A DNA stretch of 64,000 bases from positions 1,782,387-1,846,386 of the forward strand of contig JADWOT020000008.1 in assembly GCA_036345935.2 (NCBI GenBank), given 5' to 3'. Below, in pieces: positions 12,401-25,671 of the stretch. Each line of letters begins with the position of its first letter. Position 1 is the first letter of the stretch. The notes beneath the pieces were generated by a model. The model searched no databases, was not told the origin of the DNA, and saw only the letters and a list, made by a program, of their open reading frames with translations. The translations under genes and the position numbers were made by a program. The stretch is from Taenia hydatigena. Taxonomy: Eukaryota > Platyhelminthes > Cestoda > Cyclophyllidea > Taeniidae.

Positions 12401-14675
12401 CTGATGATTACAGAGCCCTAGTTAATGCATCCTACGATGCCAAAGTACAGCCACGAGTGCTTCCGTTAGATGCCATGTCATGCGTGGTAATGTGCAGTGA
12501 ATGTGCGTGCAGCATTGCTGTCCATGTCGAGACCGAGGTAAGTTAGACCGATCTGCTTGCATTGTAAAAGGATCATACCTTTACCGCTCTTGAGAATATC
12601 AGGCTAGTAAAATAAATCTGTGCATTTTCTAAAGTTAGAAACACTTTATTAGTAAATTTAGGAGCTCGTTTGTGGCAAACTGCTGTTCTTATATATTATA
12701 GCAAATTACTTTACTCTTTTTTGATCCTACAGATATTTGGATGCACCGAATCACTCATTTTTGATCTCCTATGATATACCTACCCGAATAAATCTCTTCA
12801 ATTCAAAATTATGGTCACCGAAAGCAGCATTTAGTGGTCAGATTTTTTGATAGCCTGTTTGTACGCCTTCACAATCCGTGTAAATTAGAATCTTTAAAAC
12901 AAATGACACTCGTTATTTGCTCAAAAATCTAGACACTAAGTTAGGCCGGAAGCAAATACGGAATTCTTAAATGTATACTTTTCTCATGATTTTATTTATT
13001 CCTGCAAAATGCGTAGTGATCCCTTTTGATAAACTAGGGCTTGTTTCATTTTAATAGCATTTAAGGGCAAATGCAAACTATATACGGGAGTGACTTTTGA
13101 GCCACAGCTGGTAAAGGAGGAAGTTGGGGCTACGACCTTCGTGAGATTGCGTAAGTTTGACAGTTTCGTGTCAGTATATTAATAACGTTTCGCTTAACCT
13201 GAATTATGTTACCACAACACCTGCACCTGATCCCCCTTGAACTCATTTTAACAGTTCTTATCTTAGATTTGTATTTCCTTTCCATCGCATCTATTGTACG
13301 CGTGTAAATGCCATTTTGTAGTGAACTTCAAGGTGGTTCTACTGCAAGTGGGTGAGGAGTTGTGCAGTGGATAAAGGTTGACGTTCATAACAGCAAACAC
13401 GATTGCGTAAGATTAAGGCATTACAACAATGCGTTTAATAGGCAAACAAAAAAGAGGAGTAGCCATTTAGCAATGATCGTTTAAAGCCAAAATGCAACCA
13501 GAGTAAAAGCATTTTACAATGGCAAAATAGAATCAGAGTTTGCGCATGTATAACAGGTCATATTTTGTGACAATAGAACCAAAAATTTGCATAGAGTAGC
13601 CGTACACATCACCATGCGATGCATTCTTATGCACAGAGCAAAAATGACAGAACCTGGAAACTGTTGCAATCACGACATTATTGCGCAGCCCAAGTTTCAG
13701 AACTTTAGGAAGTGCATTGTTCTAAAGCAGTTTTAAAACAGTTTCGCCAAATCCAAAAGTTTTTGGTGACGTTAACGACGGACGGCTGAATACGGAAAGG
13801 TATATGCTAGACTAAATGCGTTTCTTTAGAGGTCGATCCACTCGGATACCTGCATTCATATGGATGCATACATAAGAGAGCGAATTTTCGCGACACAGGT
13901 AAAAGCGTGGCATAGTTGATGCGTGAAAAAATCTTGGTAATGTACGAGCATCGCACGAACCATTTAACATTATCCTAGCTGAACAAACAATTGTGAAAAA
14001 GCCATGCGACGTAAGGGTATCTCTAGAAATTTACCTTTGAAGTTCTTGTGCCCCGGATGATAAATAGTGCTGTTAATGGTTAATTTATGTTTGGTCGAAC
14101 TCATAACATTAAAGTAATTCTGAAATGAAATGTTTGCTCTACTTAAGGGCTTCATCTTAAACGCCTGCTAGATAACAATTTTAGAAGAAATAATTCCAAA
14201 GAAGTGCGTACCATTAGCTGGAAAATTAGTGCTGCTACACAAAAAGGGTAATTTTCATCCCTGGAAGCATGCCCGTGAAGGTGCCGAGTTCAGTGTGTAG
14301 AAGGCTGCTATTTGAGCGTAAGTATTCGTATTTAAAAAACAAAAGACCCTTTTGTGTATGCGTGCGTTTATCTGTGGTCACGTCACAGACTTCTTGCACT
14401 CGTCCAAAGTTTCTTCCGCATTAGCGCCGCTGGTAGCCTGCAGGATCACTAAGCCGAGACTACTTCGGACAACACTTCGCGCGGGCGAAAATGGGCATTT
14501 CATCTTATGGGTAGTCGAAGTAGAAGATGGCGAGAACAGGAATCGTCTCACCGCAGTTACATCTCAATTGCAGTCACGTCGACCTTTTCCCTTTGCTGAT
14601 TTACAAGCTAAAGTGCTACAACTCGTTCTGCAATGCGGCTGTGGAACCAATGGGGGATTAAAGCGGCATTTTTAA
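9500..14675 (+). CDS. Multi-exon gene of unknown function (3' part)
   Basis: Five candidate exons: 9500-9655, 9931-10238, 12278-12537, 13108-13150 and 14389-14675. Exon 1 follows TTTACTTTATAG and ends at GTGAGT in phase 1. Exon 2 starts after GTGTGCAG and joins in frame (FSFKS|KEFELND). Exon 3 ends at a perfect GAG|GTAAGT in phase 0. Exon 4 is a 43-nt exon between CCACAG and GCGTAAGT that continues the frame (VETE|LVKEEVGA). Exon 5 follows CACGTCACAG in the required phase and runs to a TAA. The join from exon 2 to exon 3 does not fit in phase, so an exon is missing there or the exon 2 end is wrong. The protein looks mostly helical and soluble (NLKLRLMNLALDCEF in exon 2). I do not recognise it. 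The 5' end was not found. Confidence 0.55.
9931..10238 (+). CDS. Exon 2 of the unknown gene at 9.5-14.7 kb
   Basis: This is the best coding stretch of the gene, with about 100 codons open. It reads CLFRCAGDQHVDANLKLR early on and IRASLQSVVLDIKLVL at the end, a pattern of amphipathic helices like that of HEAT/ARM-type scaffolds. That resemblance is impressionistic only. The end is placed at CTC|GTAGCA because a TAG follows nine bases after the exon end. If that donor is wrong, this is a terminal exon ending at 10,247. Confidence 0.55.
12278..12537 (+). CDS. Exon 3 of the unknown gene at 9.5-14.7 kb
   Basis: Open in one frame over its whole length and followed by a perfect GTAAGT donor. It reads MRLIALDLVTTLLSGVPDD and then a cysteine-rich stretch, CVVMCSECACSIAVHVETE. 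The start is set by the last AG (GACTAG) after an upstream in-frame TGA. Whether the cysteines bind metal cannot be judged. Confidence 0.55.
14389..14675 (+). CDS. Likely terminal exon of the unknown gene at 9.5-14.7 kb
   Basis: Open for 95 codons from a CACGTCACAG acceptor to TAA, in the phase demanded by the small exon at 13,108-13,150. It reads RAGENGHFILWVVEVEDGEN and ends LQCGCGTNGGLKRHF. No clear AATAAA follows nearby, so termination here is an assumption. Confidence 0.45.
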
Positions 14676-17600
14676 ATGCATCGAGGTGGTTAATATACTG
14701 AACACCGGCAGGCCAGTGCATGTGGTTGCAATGCGTAGTCCCCTACTTTTACCCGTAACGGCATTTCCAGCGTTAAAACCTGGAAAAAAACTTCACGACT
14801 AAGTTATATTTAATGCTCATTACGTTGCAGTTGGTAGTTATGTGAATGCACTACGCGCCGCTAAAACTAGTAAATCTGCCTTAAGTTCTGCGGTCTTTGC
14901 AGTCACCTACGCCTACCTGCAGGTGATTCTCGATTAAATTTTTGCGTAGTCCAGTTGATGATTGATTGATTAATCTACGTGCAATAACCCGGTTCGTATC
15001 CTGCTTTCCTTGAACAATTCTTTTACTGCGGCTCCTTATGAAACAGAAAATGCATCATTTACCACTTTATCCTTGTTCAATTAACGACATTGTGACTCCT
15101 CCTACCAAACAACACCCAGATGGCGAATATAGAGGTGCATTACGCTTGCTTAATTCTTGTGAGTTTTACTTCGATAATAATGACCTGACAGTGTTACTCC
15201 TATGAGCTGAAATTCGACTAGTTTCATTTAGAAGTGGGCAGCCATTTTAATGTGAATGTGGCCCAACACTTGCGTGCAACTTGTACTTCCACAATGAAAT
15301 CAAGCCACCTAACATCCAAATATCTGGCTGCTCTGTGAAATGCATTAGAAGTTGGGGGTGTTTAGATACAAGCCGAATGACCGGAAGGGACCAATAAAGA
15401 AGCCTGTTGCGCCGACGCCTCACTTCAATCAAGGGACGAGAGTTGTGACCTGATAAAACAACTCGTTCATGTTAATTTTACTGTATCTTACATGATTAAG
15501 GCAAACACTTGTGCTTCTATCGCAAAAAGGAAGTCAAGTGCATATGGCTATTGAACCGTGGTTGGTCGTTTTCTCCGCACGCTATGATGCGCTTTCTGAT
15601 GGATCAACTCTCATCTGAATCGCATTTAACGATGGACATCCATCGGGAATGTTGGAAGGGTTCAATCTTGAATTTGGTGATTGCGGCACTTGTATGCTCG
15701 CTAAGGGGTAAATGGAGTGTCTACCATTGTCCTGCATTAGCTAAATATGCATAAGACGCACGATGCATCCAAAGCATCAAATCCACCATAAACTCAACAG
15801 AGTGGCGGTTCTTTTCTCTTTTCAAATTACGTGGCTTCGACAACTCAATAAAGTTTTACCATCACAGAATTATTTTTCTTATTAGAAGATACCTTGAATC
15901 AGCTACCTAGAAGTAGTTGAACGCGAACGAATGGGTTTCACTTTTCAATTGTAGTTTCGAATTCAATGCCAGTTGATAGCACAGATCACAAGTCCAGCCT
16001 CACCGTAAGTAAAGTGTTGGCGTAGCTTCTTCACTAACTCACTGGCAGCAGAATTTGCCCTCACAGACGTCCGCGAAGAAGAGGTTTCTTTTCCACCACA
16101 CGCGTTGTAGAATATCAGCCATGAGTGGCCAAGAGGCAAGTGGGGTTGCGAAACAAGTTTTAAGAGAAGTCTTGATATTAAATTTCATCATTTACACTGA
16201 AGTCCCCAAAAAAACACTCTGTGACTAAAAAATCCACAAGAAAACCATAAAGATACCAAGCAAGCCCCTTAATTGTTCTCAGAGCTAGTTGTATTGTGAT
16301 CTATTTCAACAGAAGCATTAACGAATTTAGCCAACTCAGTGCCTCTGGAAGACTAAACAATTGGTCCAACTGGCCTTGGGCCATTAAGATACCGGCTGTG
16401 AGTATTCGTATTTAGTAAACTATGAGCCATGAGCTTGCACCTAGCAGAAATGTCAAGGTTTGTCTGCAATGGGTCAGCTTGATATGGCATTTATAAAGTC
16501 ATTGTGTAAACAAGGGAGCAATTCGCACAAGCGTTAAGTTCCAACCCAACGCTGTGGGGACACTAGGCATAAACTTAGCCTCCTACCATTTGCATTACCA
16601 TTTGGAAGCCCATTTGCTTTTCTTAAGAGCCCTAAGCACAATGTATGTAGCAGTAACATGATGGGTTCGAAGTTTTTATCCATTTTCATGAGAAGAGCAG
16701 ACAGGTTTGGTTAGGCTATGCATTTTTGTAAGATTTTAAATCGTATTTGATGAGAACCATTTTGCATTCGGAAGCTCACTTCTTTCTTTTTCGAGATGCC
16801 ATCCGTTTCTTATGAGCTTTGCGTTCGCTGAATGCTTATCGCTCATAATTTCTACCTGAGATGACAAATTTGCGAGAGTATTCCCTTATAAATAGCATGA
16901 CCTTGTGAGGTGATGCTGCTATGTTCAAATTCAATCCTACGTAATGAATAAAATGCTTGAGAGTTAGGAACGGAAAAAGCCACTTCGCACCCTACCCAAT
17001 TCATCAACATGTAGACTGCCTCCAATGGAGTGTTAATCACAGATGCATTAATACTGATGATGCATAGGTGACAATGCGCGTAGCAGAAAGCGGTCAGTGT
17101 AGTCTGCGCACTACCAACGGCCGATAAGTATGAAGTGAACCAGTTCAGATCCCATTAATCAATTAACGCTGGCAAAGGGATTAGAAGTGCACGGCATGGC
17201 GGAAAATGCAGGAATCAACTTCTAAGGCGTGGCGATGGGACACTCGGGAGGAGTTTAAGCAATATCGCATTCCTCAGTAACTATTGCTAACGCGCTGATT
17301 TTAGTCTTAGCGCGGAACAATTATAATGATCATAAAGTAACTGGTTGGAACGCAGCGCATCTTGAAATGGAGGAGGTGCGTGTTAATGCCCACAACAACG
17401 GTAAGCAAAGTCACTGAAGGGCATTTGTCATAACAAAAATGTTAATGAAAACAAGCAGTCTGTTTCAGAACAGTTTAGTTTGATTTATGCATCTTCACAC
17501 GAAACTCACAATTATCGAACCCTTATTATTCAACAGCTACCAAGTTCTGGCTTGCATAGCACATTCTTCATTCATTAACTAAACTGGTGGCTTTGATGGC

Positions 17601-18439
17601 AGGACAAGAGTAGGCAAAATGGCAACATACAAATCAAGTTTAAATACTCATTCCTAACCATCTCACATGCTTGGCTAATCTTCCCATTTATCTGAGTCAA
17701 GGATAATGGGGTATTCAAGACCGCTAAGAGTCCGACACATTGACGCCTTCACTGCTGCCTTATTGCGGATTGTCTCTCTTGCCAGACTTCATCTCGCCGT
17801 TGTGGCAGTTGAGATTTGTTTGTCACTGGCAAGACTATAGGCGGCAAAACTGGCTTAGCTACAGGTGCATTTGCAATGGAAATCTTAAAAAAATGATAAA
17901 CCGGCCTAGTGAGGTGTCTTGGAAGGAACACAAGCAGCTCTCCTCATGTAAATCATTACTTACTTCTACTTAAGGATCAAATCTGTATAGCCTTTGCGTA
18001 AGGCACAACACACGCACCGATATGATAGCATAAAGTTAGCCAGATCTCTCTCCCACGAAATGCGTAGACACTTTGTTGAGGCGCGGAGACAAAAGTATCC
18101 AACCACAAAAGAACCGCTCGCCCTGTTTCATCAACAGAAAAAAGAGCTAAATAATATTTGGTTTTGATTGGTGGTTTAGGTTAGTGTCATGCACTTCACG
18201 CTTTTCCGTCTTGATCTAATATTGAACCTAATTAGAACCAGGCTGTTGGCTTGTTGCGGCGCCAGAAAGGCAGGTGTCCTTTCAAAAAATTGTAAGCAAG
18301 AAAAGCGCGAATATTGAACTGTTTCATGTTTTCCATTCCAATTAAGAAACAACTGATTAATTGGTCCGACTTAAGTTTGCCTTCGTACCCGCATTGTTCA
18401 GTCTATTTTAAAATGCCTGAGATCCTACAAGGATATAGC
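14676..18439. other. Unassigned DNA between the unknown gene and repeat R2
   Basis: Only short open frames without clear splice boundaries. The phrase GAGTATTCGTATTTA occurs at about 14,319 and again near 16,399, but I could not extend it into a repeat. Nothing else is supported. Confidence 0.35.
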
Positions 18440-19960
18440 TGTGATCTTGTTTCTTGATTTATATTCAAGGCCGTAAATGGTTTCAGTTATCGCCCTTTTT
18501 CCAAGTTATTTGATAGTTGTCGCATTTGGTGCAACCGATGGCAAAACATTTGGACGATCAATTTAGTGGAGATGGCATGGTGGGCTTGTCTCCATATCAT
18601 ACGGAGAGGAAGGAGAGCTTCACACGCTCAAGCATGTCCTCATTATCTGGTCTATAAGGGCATTTACCAAAGTGTACAGAAGCCTTGAAAAAGTCTACAA
18701 CTCTTATTAATGCAGTGGGTTGGTTCGGAACAAAATAGAAGGGTTACTAGATTAGACCAGTACAATTCTCTTTTTGGAGGCGCTTGCGTAGATTATAATG
18801 GCATCATTACCCCTCAGCATCAGACCACGGCTTATGAGAAAATGGGTTTTTTTTATGAGAAATGATTTTGAAGTGCAAATTTGATGCAGTTAAGGCTGTC
18901 TGCTTGCATTATCTGACTGAACTAGTCGGTCAGAAAGGATGCTTGATTTTGCGACTGGAGATTCCTGTGGATCACGTAACCATACGCGTGGTATTTGGTG
19001 GTATGCGATTGCAGACAACGAGGCACATTTTTCCTGCCTCAACCCTTGTTGATAACCTCTCGACATCGAAGTTGAGTTGTGAATTTACTCACCGTTTTGC
19101 AATGGTCGGTATACACGCTGAGTACACGTTGAAGACTAAGGAATGTAGAATCTAAAATTAGACTACGTTGATTTTGCTTTCCAGTGACTGACTTTGCTCT
19201 TACCAAATGTTGTTTAAGTGAAAGAGCATTGACATGAGATTGGTGAGTGCTACGAGTTATGATCCGCAGTCGCAATTATCACCAGACCTTAAATCAGGGC
19301 CAAAACTAACCTCAAATCGTGTGAGTGACATTGAGATGCGGAAGGTGGCGCATGGTTAAATGAATCTTCGATATATCGTCCCTAATTTTCGCATCCTTTC
19401 GGGTAATCTGTGTCACAAATAGACTGATTGACAAGATATGGCCACATCGTGTCAGCTGCCTGTGCTTTGCACTTCCCTCTGGAATCACTAAGGCCATGGG
19501 TGTGGCAGGCTTGGTTGCCAAAAGATTGACCTTCCACATGCTAAACAGAGCGCCACATTTTCAGCAGGAATCTAATAAGCCTGTAAAAGTGGATTTGCCT
19601 GTTTTTCTTTTCTTGAGACGTCCAATATTGTAACACGTACCTAGGCTCAGCTGCCCACGTAAGTGTTTTGTGTTCCATTGGCAATTAATTTTGGAGTCCA
19701 TATACCGTCTTGCCACCATGGTATCACATCATCAAGAGTGTATGCGCATTGGTCGTTTAAGCGAGAGTTGGGAGTGCGATAGTCGACCACTTCATTGCGC
19801 TATCATGTTGTCTCCGTATAATTACTAGTAAGATGTGACGATGTTGGCAGTACCTGACTCACCTGCGGTCACAGTCACACTTGATGGCAAATCAGTCTGG
19901 TCTAAATTAGCTGTAGACCAAATCGTTAAATGGCTGACCAGCCAGATCACCCGTCGGAAC
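18440..19960 (+). repeat. Repeat R2, plus copy 1
   Basis: Matches the reverse complement of about 21,200-22,690 and, from 19,066 on, the direct sequence at 30,032-30,930. Reading frames are partly kept between copies: PMAKHLDDQFSGDG near 18,535 against QVAKQFDEQFNGDG on the minus strand near 22,610, and CKFDAVKAVCLHYLTELVG near 18,870 against CKFDASKAIRLHYAT, then a stop, near 22,210. A conserved donor-like CCCAC|GTAAGTGTT sits at about 19,665, so the copies seem to include intron sequence. That favours DNA-level duplication over retroposition. The encoded protein is not recognised and every copy has stops. Confidence 0.75.
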
Positions 19961-20199
19961 ACATTTTTGGGCATCAGGCCTCATTTTAAATTTAGATAGA
20001 GCGAGTTTATAGCCCTGGAGATCCTTTGGCGTCATTTTGGCGCCATGAGCATCGTTTCTCGGATTTGAAGCTCACGTGGCCTCATTATGCTGCAAAAATT
20101 GCAGATGAAGTCAAGAGTTGCGGTCATTTGAAATTATTTTAGCGATCACTTAACCACGTAGAACTACCTATTTACTTGTCAACTTACTCTTACCTCTTT

Positions 20200-22690
20200 C
20201 CACCCACCACCATCACAACTACTGGCCCTCCTCTCTAACTCTATCACTGGGAGAAAGAGCCTCAACTAATGTTAGTGAGAAGCCAGGTCTCATCCCGATC
20301 TTCTGATTGTTTGATTGGTCACCTGCAAAATCCCTTTGCCCAAAAAGTAAAACTCGTGAGTCCAAATCTAGATACCCGGCTTAACTACACAGGTTCTAGC
20401 TCTTTACCATTCCAACATCAACCAATATGAAATGTCTGCAAGCGGCACAATATTGGAAGCAAATTTAATAATCCGATTCCTTCCATAGAGTAGTTATACC
20501 ACAGTAACCCATCACGCATCCACCTAGACGCATACCGCCTCCTTCGCAAGAAGAATCGAACTGCCTGGATGAGAGACTGATTTCAGAAACAGCAAATGCT
20601 GGCGATTTTGCACCATCCGCGAAGAACGAATGAATGCAGCAAAGTTTAATGTAGTGCATTGGTCGAAAGTTTTGTCACGCGTTCATCACGTGGTAGAGTA
20701 CTGCTATTGATACTGGGAGGTAACGGTTGTGGAGGGGTTGTGCACTCATACTACCCAAGCAGGCTTTATCGCCTTCATGCAAACCCACGCCGTTATTAAG
20801 GGTATTAGATTGCTGGTCGCGCTCACTTTCCGATATGTAATGCAAGTCACTCACTTGCAAGATAATCTTCGTCCTCTGGATAGTTCCGTGGTCACCGAGA
20901 TGTGACGCCCAAGGAGTGTAGGCCATTTTACCAAGATGGCGTCCCACATCAATAACGCTCATCGTTGCAACTCGCCGTTTTCGCAACAAAATGAACGCAC
21001 GCTGCCACTGCCTGAGAGGCTAACATTGCTTGTGTAGTTTCCCATCTTGTCCATGGTTGGGTTCAACTAAATAAATGAGTTCCAGAATCTGTATTTTTCG
21101 TGATTTCGGCAGTGTGCATATATCTTCAGAAGACGTAGGAAATACAGCACTGCCTCTGGCACCTTACGGTGCTGATGAATAAACTCATGAGAGCTGCTGC
21201 TCAGTTGGGAGGATAGCTGTTCAGGTGGGTGGTTCTGCTGGTCAGTCAGTTAACGTATCAGCTGGCAGCTCATTTAAACCTGACTAGCTGGCCATCAAAT
21301 GTGACTGTAAATGCAGACGAACCGGGCACTTCAGCCACCGGTGCTCATGATCTCTTGATGATGTGATACCATGGTGGCAAGATGGTGTGTGGACTCCAAA
21401 ATTAATTGGGATCGGAACATGCAACACCTACATGGGCAGCTGAGCCAGGCACGTGTTAAAATATTGGACAACTCAAGCAAAAGACACTGGCAAACCCACT
21501 TACACAGGCCTATCAGGTTCCTGCTAATTGTGTTTCACCCTGTATAGCGTTGAAACGCCAGCCTCATGGCAATTAAACCTACCTCACCCATTCCCTCGGT
21601 GTTTCTGGAAGGAAGCTCAGAGCATAAGAGACTACAACGATTAGGCCATGTTATGTTAATCAGCTTGCATTCGACACAGATTACTTAGGAGAGTGCAAAA
21701 TATAAGGGCCTTAATATCAAAGGTTCTAAACTATGCACTACCTTTCGCATCTCACTGACACACACGATTTGAGGTTAGCTTTGGCCTCTACTTCAATTCT
21801 GATTATGATTGCCACTGTGCCTCACAACTCGTAACGCTCACCGATCTGAAGCTGATGCCCACTCATTTAAACAATATTTGGAGGAGCGTAAAAATAGTCA
21901 TTAGAAAGTAAAATTAACGATGTCGACTTATGGAATTCACATTCTTTAGTCTTCAGGGTGAACTTAGCGTGCATGTCGAACAATGTAAGGCGATGAGTAA
22001 ATTCACAATTTATATTCGATGTGAGAGATTGGCAGCCAGGAGTGAGGCAGGAATGTGTGTCTCGGTGTCTGCGAGTACACGCAACCGGATGCCAAGCGTG
22101 TGATGAGGCGGTCCGAAGGAAAGCAGACAAAGTCTAAAATATCTAGTCGCAAAATCAAGCATTCTTTCCGACCGACCAGTTAAGTCGCATAATGTAGGCG
22201 AATAGCCTTTGATGCATCAAATTTGCATATCAGAAATACCGGTGCTTAGAAACTTCTTATTTCCAAAAGCATTGGTTAAATATTGACCTATAAACCTACC
22301 ATTATAGCCAGAGAAAACGCCTCTACAAAGGTTAGAGCATTGAGCTGATGTATTTCCTTCGTCTTGACAGTTCAAAATCGCTTTTATTTTGTTCCCAATC
22401 CACCCGACTGAATTAATAAAATGTGTAGGTCCTTTCAAGTATCATTGCATATTATTTATTATGGAAGCTTCTAAGCGCTTAATCAAATGCCGTCATGGAC
22501 CGACTAATCATGAACATTCTTGAGCGTAAAAAGATATAGTCCTCCTCCATATGACATGGAGACGGGCCCACTGTACCATCTCCATTAAATTGCTCATCAA
22601 ATTGTTTCGCCACCTGTTGCTCCAAATGCGACAACTATAGGGTAAGTTGGAAGAAGGGGGAAAGCAAAAACTACCTAAGATTTCGAATAT
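20200..22690 (-). repeat. Repeat R2, inverted copy 2
   Basis: The longest copy of R2 in the window. Read on the minus strand from 22,690 it matches copy 1 through about 21,200, then matches copy 3 (30,900-31,790) down to about 20,300. It therefore bridges the two. The minus-strand frame at 22,438-22,217 reads FINSVGWIGNKIKAILNC, with weak counterparts in copy 1 (LINAVGWFGTK then a stop). Just upstream on the minus strand a small exon-like piece (NVGSLSELGLLAKDIRNL) ends at AG|GTAGTT near 22,675. The region looks like a degraded duplicated gene. Confidence 0.75.
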
Positions 22691-22732
22691 CTTTTGCAAG
22701 CAGTCCAAGTTCGGATAGAGATCCAACGTTTG

Positions 22733-23053
22733 CTACATCAAGCCTGTTACAACAAGAGTTTGTTTCGACGGGAGACCATCAGCTAGGGCATTCAGGCGCC
22801 CACAATCCCGATGTTTAAAATCAGAAAAATCAAGATATAAAATGACACAATCATAATCTCTCAGCCGCACCCCTTCTCTTCCTTCTTTACCTTCGTAAGA
22901 GCATTCACACATGTTTAGTACGGTGCCACCTGCTGTCCTTAAGAATGGAATCCACTGGTTTGAAAAGATCGGAGCATCCGTCGACACGTCCAAGCAGAGA
23001 CGAGTGGGTAAAGCGGAATGCAGTACTGGTAAGTCGCATCTGTAGCGTCTCAT
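22733..23053 (-). CDS. Open frame at the 5' side of R2 copy 2, unknown
   Basis: A 106-codon minus-strand frame with some protein-like composition, including DYDCVILYLDFSDFKHRDCG. It adjoins the small exon-like piece in R2 copy 2 but is in a different frame. It may be a further exon of the ancestral R2 gene. No motif is recognised and no acceptor was fixed. Confidence 0.25.
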   Translation of the reverse strand: MRRYRCDLPVLHSALPTRLCLDVSTDAPIFSNQWIPFLRTAGGTVLNMCECSYEGKEGREGVRLRDYDCVILYLDFSDFKHRDCGRLNALADGLPSKQTLVVTGLM

Positions 23054-23059
23054 TCTTCT

Positions 23060-25670
23060 CGGCGACAGTCTTACGCAACGACTGGGCGTGTGAATAAACA
23101 GCTAATCGTAGCTTGCGCAGTAGCAGAAAACTCTCTCAACGCAAGGCTACAAAATAAATCATCTGCGTTATCGTAATTCCATCTTGCATAATCAAAACAA
23201 TGAGGGTTTCCCTCCGCGTTTGTAGAGAAAAGTGACCTGCAGAGGAATTCGTCCAGCCATTTCATGTCCTTCGCGCAGTAGTGGATGCTAAGAGTTTGAA
23301 TGGGAAGGACATGATCTAATCACTCATCTGTTGATTCCTCCCAAAGCAGAACACTTCATGGTAAATTTCAGCAACTTTTGGAGAAGATATGAAGGTGAAA
23401 GGAATTTAGTGAAGTCATGCAACGGACGCAGATATGAGTAAACCCACCTAAAATATTGCCACGCAAATCTGATATAAACTGCTTAAATGAAGCTTAGATC
23501 TGCTCAGAAGGATGTGCGTAATTCCTAGCGACACATTCTTTTAATTTGTGATGATATTATGTCGACTTATTCATCATTAATGGAAAACCTGTCAGATTTT
23601 TGAATGTGGTTTTCGGGATATAATGCAGTAAACATTGAAGTGCCTTGTGACGTGACGTGACTTAAACAGGTATACATACACATCTACAGGATGTTGGCTA
23701 AACTAACACAGATTGTTAAGTGTACTTCTTTGCTTCGCTTTAGATAATAGGTGAACATTACCGTGCCTTGCTGTTCCTAGCCTTGTTTGAATAAATCAAC
23801 TTGGTGCAGATGGTGCGGCTTCATGTTAATTTGCATTAGAATCTGATGCTATGGACATTTTAGGCAGCTGTACGCGTGCCGAATAATTGCGCAATGTGTG
23901 GCGCTAGCTTAGTCACTGCGAAGTAATGGTGATAAGGAATGAATTGGGGAGATGTGTCTCTTTTAACTAGTCGCCATCAAGTATCTGCCTGACTACTGCG
24001 ATCAGCACTCACTCCGGCCTGCTGACCATTGGGCGACAAATACCCAGCTGATGGTGTGAAAGAACCGACTGTGTGGTAGCGGTTCCAATGTGAGTGATGA
24101 GTAAGGCACAGCTCATCTCATTGTACCATGCACTCATATGCACGACGCGAAGGTTTATCAGGCACTTGACTACTTCCTCTTTATGGGCAGCCATGTAGGA
24201 ATATAAAAAAGACTTTGCTTAAAGTAAAACCATATCCCGCAGCAAGAAAATACTCTTAAAAGCCTTCATTAAAAAACCAGCATGAACGGTTAAAATGCCG
24301 TGTGTTCTGCAGCATAAATTAGCGCATCTGAAAATGCTCGATAAACCTTCCTTTAGTCTTCAATGTGATCCGTTATTCTAAGGTATCGCTGATATTTACG
24401 CTTTAAAATATGGGAGAATAGAGCCACATATTGAAGAATTTTGAAATTTTTAGTAGAAGCTAACGAATTTTATAGAAGAAAAGAATCGCCTCGATTTTCC
24501 TTTACTAATTCAAATGTTCAGGAAGTCACATGCACTTTGCACGGTGACTATCTGGCCATATCTCTAGTCCACATTGTCAGATTGCACGTCATGCCTTTTC
24601 GCTGCTGCCAGAACACTGCAGTGCCCTGAAGAAACGTTTGCCATTGTAGGTGGTCTTAGATCATTCTTTAAAGACCATTGCGAAACGCCACAGCAAATGT
24701 GAGTCAATTAATATCGAAAGCAGTGACCAGTTGAAATGGAAAGTGTTGGCTGTAAGGTAAACAGAACCCGTTGGCATTCACCAGTTATCTGTGTTTCATC
24801 ATAACCGCAATCTCAGAACTATCCGCCGTCGTTATTTGCCGGGTATGTGATGCTTGTCCAACAGGGTCTGTTACTCAACGGGCATTGTGCGTGCGATTTG
24901 AGCTTGTATATTTTGCAACAATTAATTGTTCAATTTAAATGTCCATGGATTGTCTAACGAAATTAAGGGCATAAGGAAATTCGCATACATTTAGTACAAA
25001 TTGAACTGAAAATTTGACGATGTGACGCTGTTCGCTATTATTAGCCTAGATCACTTTGAATGAATGGAACCGGGTTTGACGAAAATCTGATTAGTGAAAT
25101 TTGAAAAGAAAGGATTAAACGAATAGGAAAAGGAGAGCAAATCAAGCGACTGATGGAGAGAACCCTCTATTGGCGTAAGATGCCAACACAAGTGTTCTGT
25201 GTGACAACAATATTGAGGCTTGTGCGATTCGAGCCCAGTGAAATTGATTGGACTCACCACATCTCACTGTCAACAAACTGCTTTTTTTGTTCCGTTTGGA
25301 CCAAGATGGTGCAATCACGACGTCTACCTGTTCGCCTTTGTTTAACACAAGGGTTGCGATAACCGGAGTTTGAGAATGTGAAATTCCTACAATCAATCAA
25401 ACCTACGTGACTGCATGGCAAACCATCCCACGTGTAGTCTTTGCCTTAGGCATCAATTTTATCATTCGCCATGCTACTAACTCATGTGTGAATCCATTGC
25501 AATGTTGTTTTTAGTTCTAGATTTCTAAAGAGGCTCCGATTCATAGCTGCGTCTGAGGCCAGTGTCTCTCTTACACCACCATCCTATGCTTTTCTACTGA
25601 GCCTAATCTTAATAGCGCAGAAGTAGCCGAATCTAGAGGCAAAGTGTAAAGAAGCTTAGGTAAGTATTTT
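23060..25670. other. Unassigned DNA between repeats
   Basis: Short frames only, with no splice-bounded exon and no repeat matched elsewhere in the window. Nothing to annotate. Confidence 0.35.
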
Positions 25671-25671
25671 C

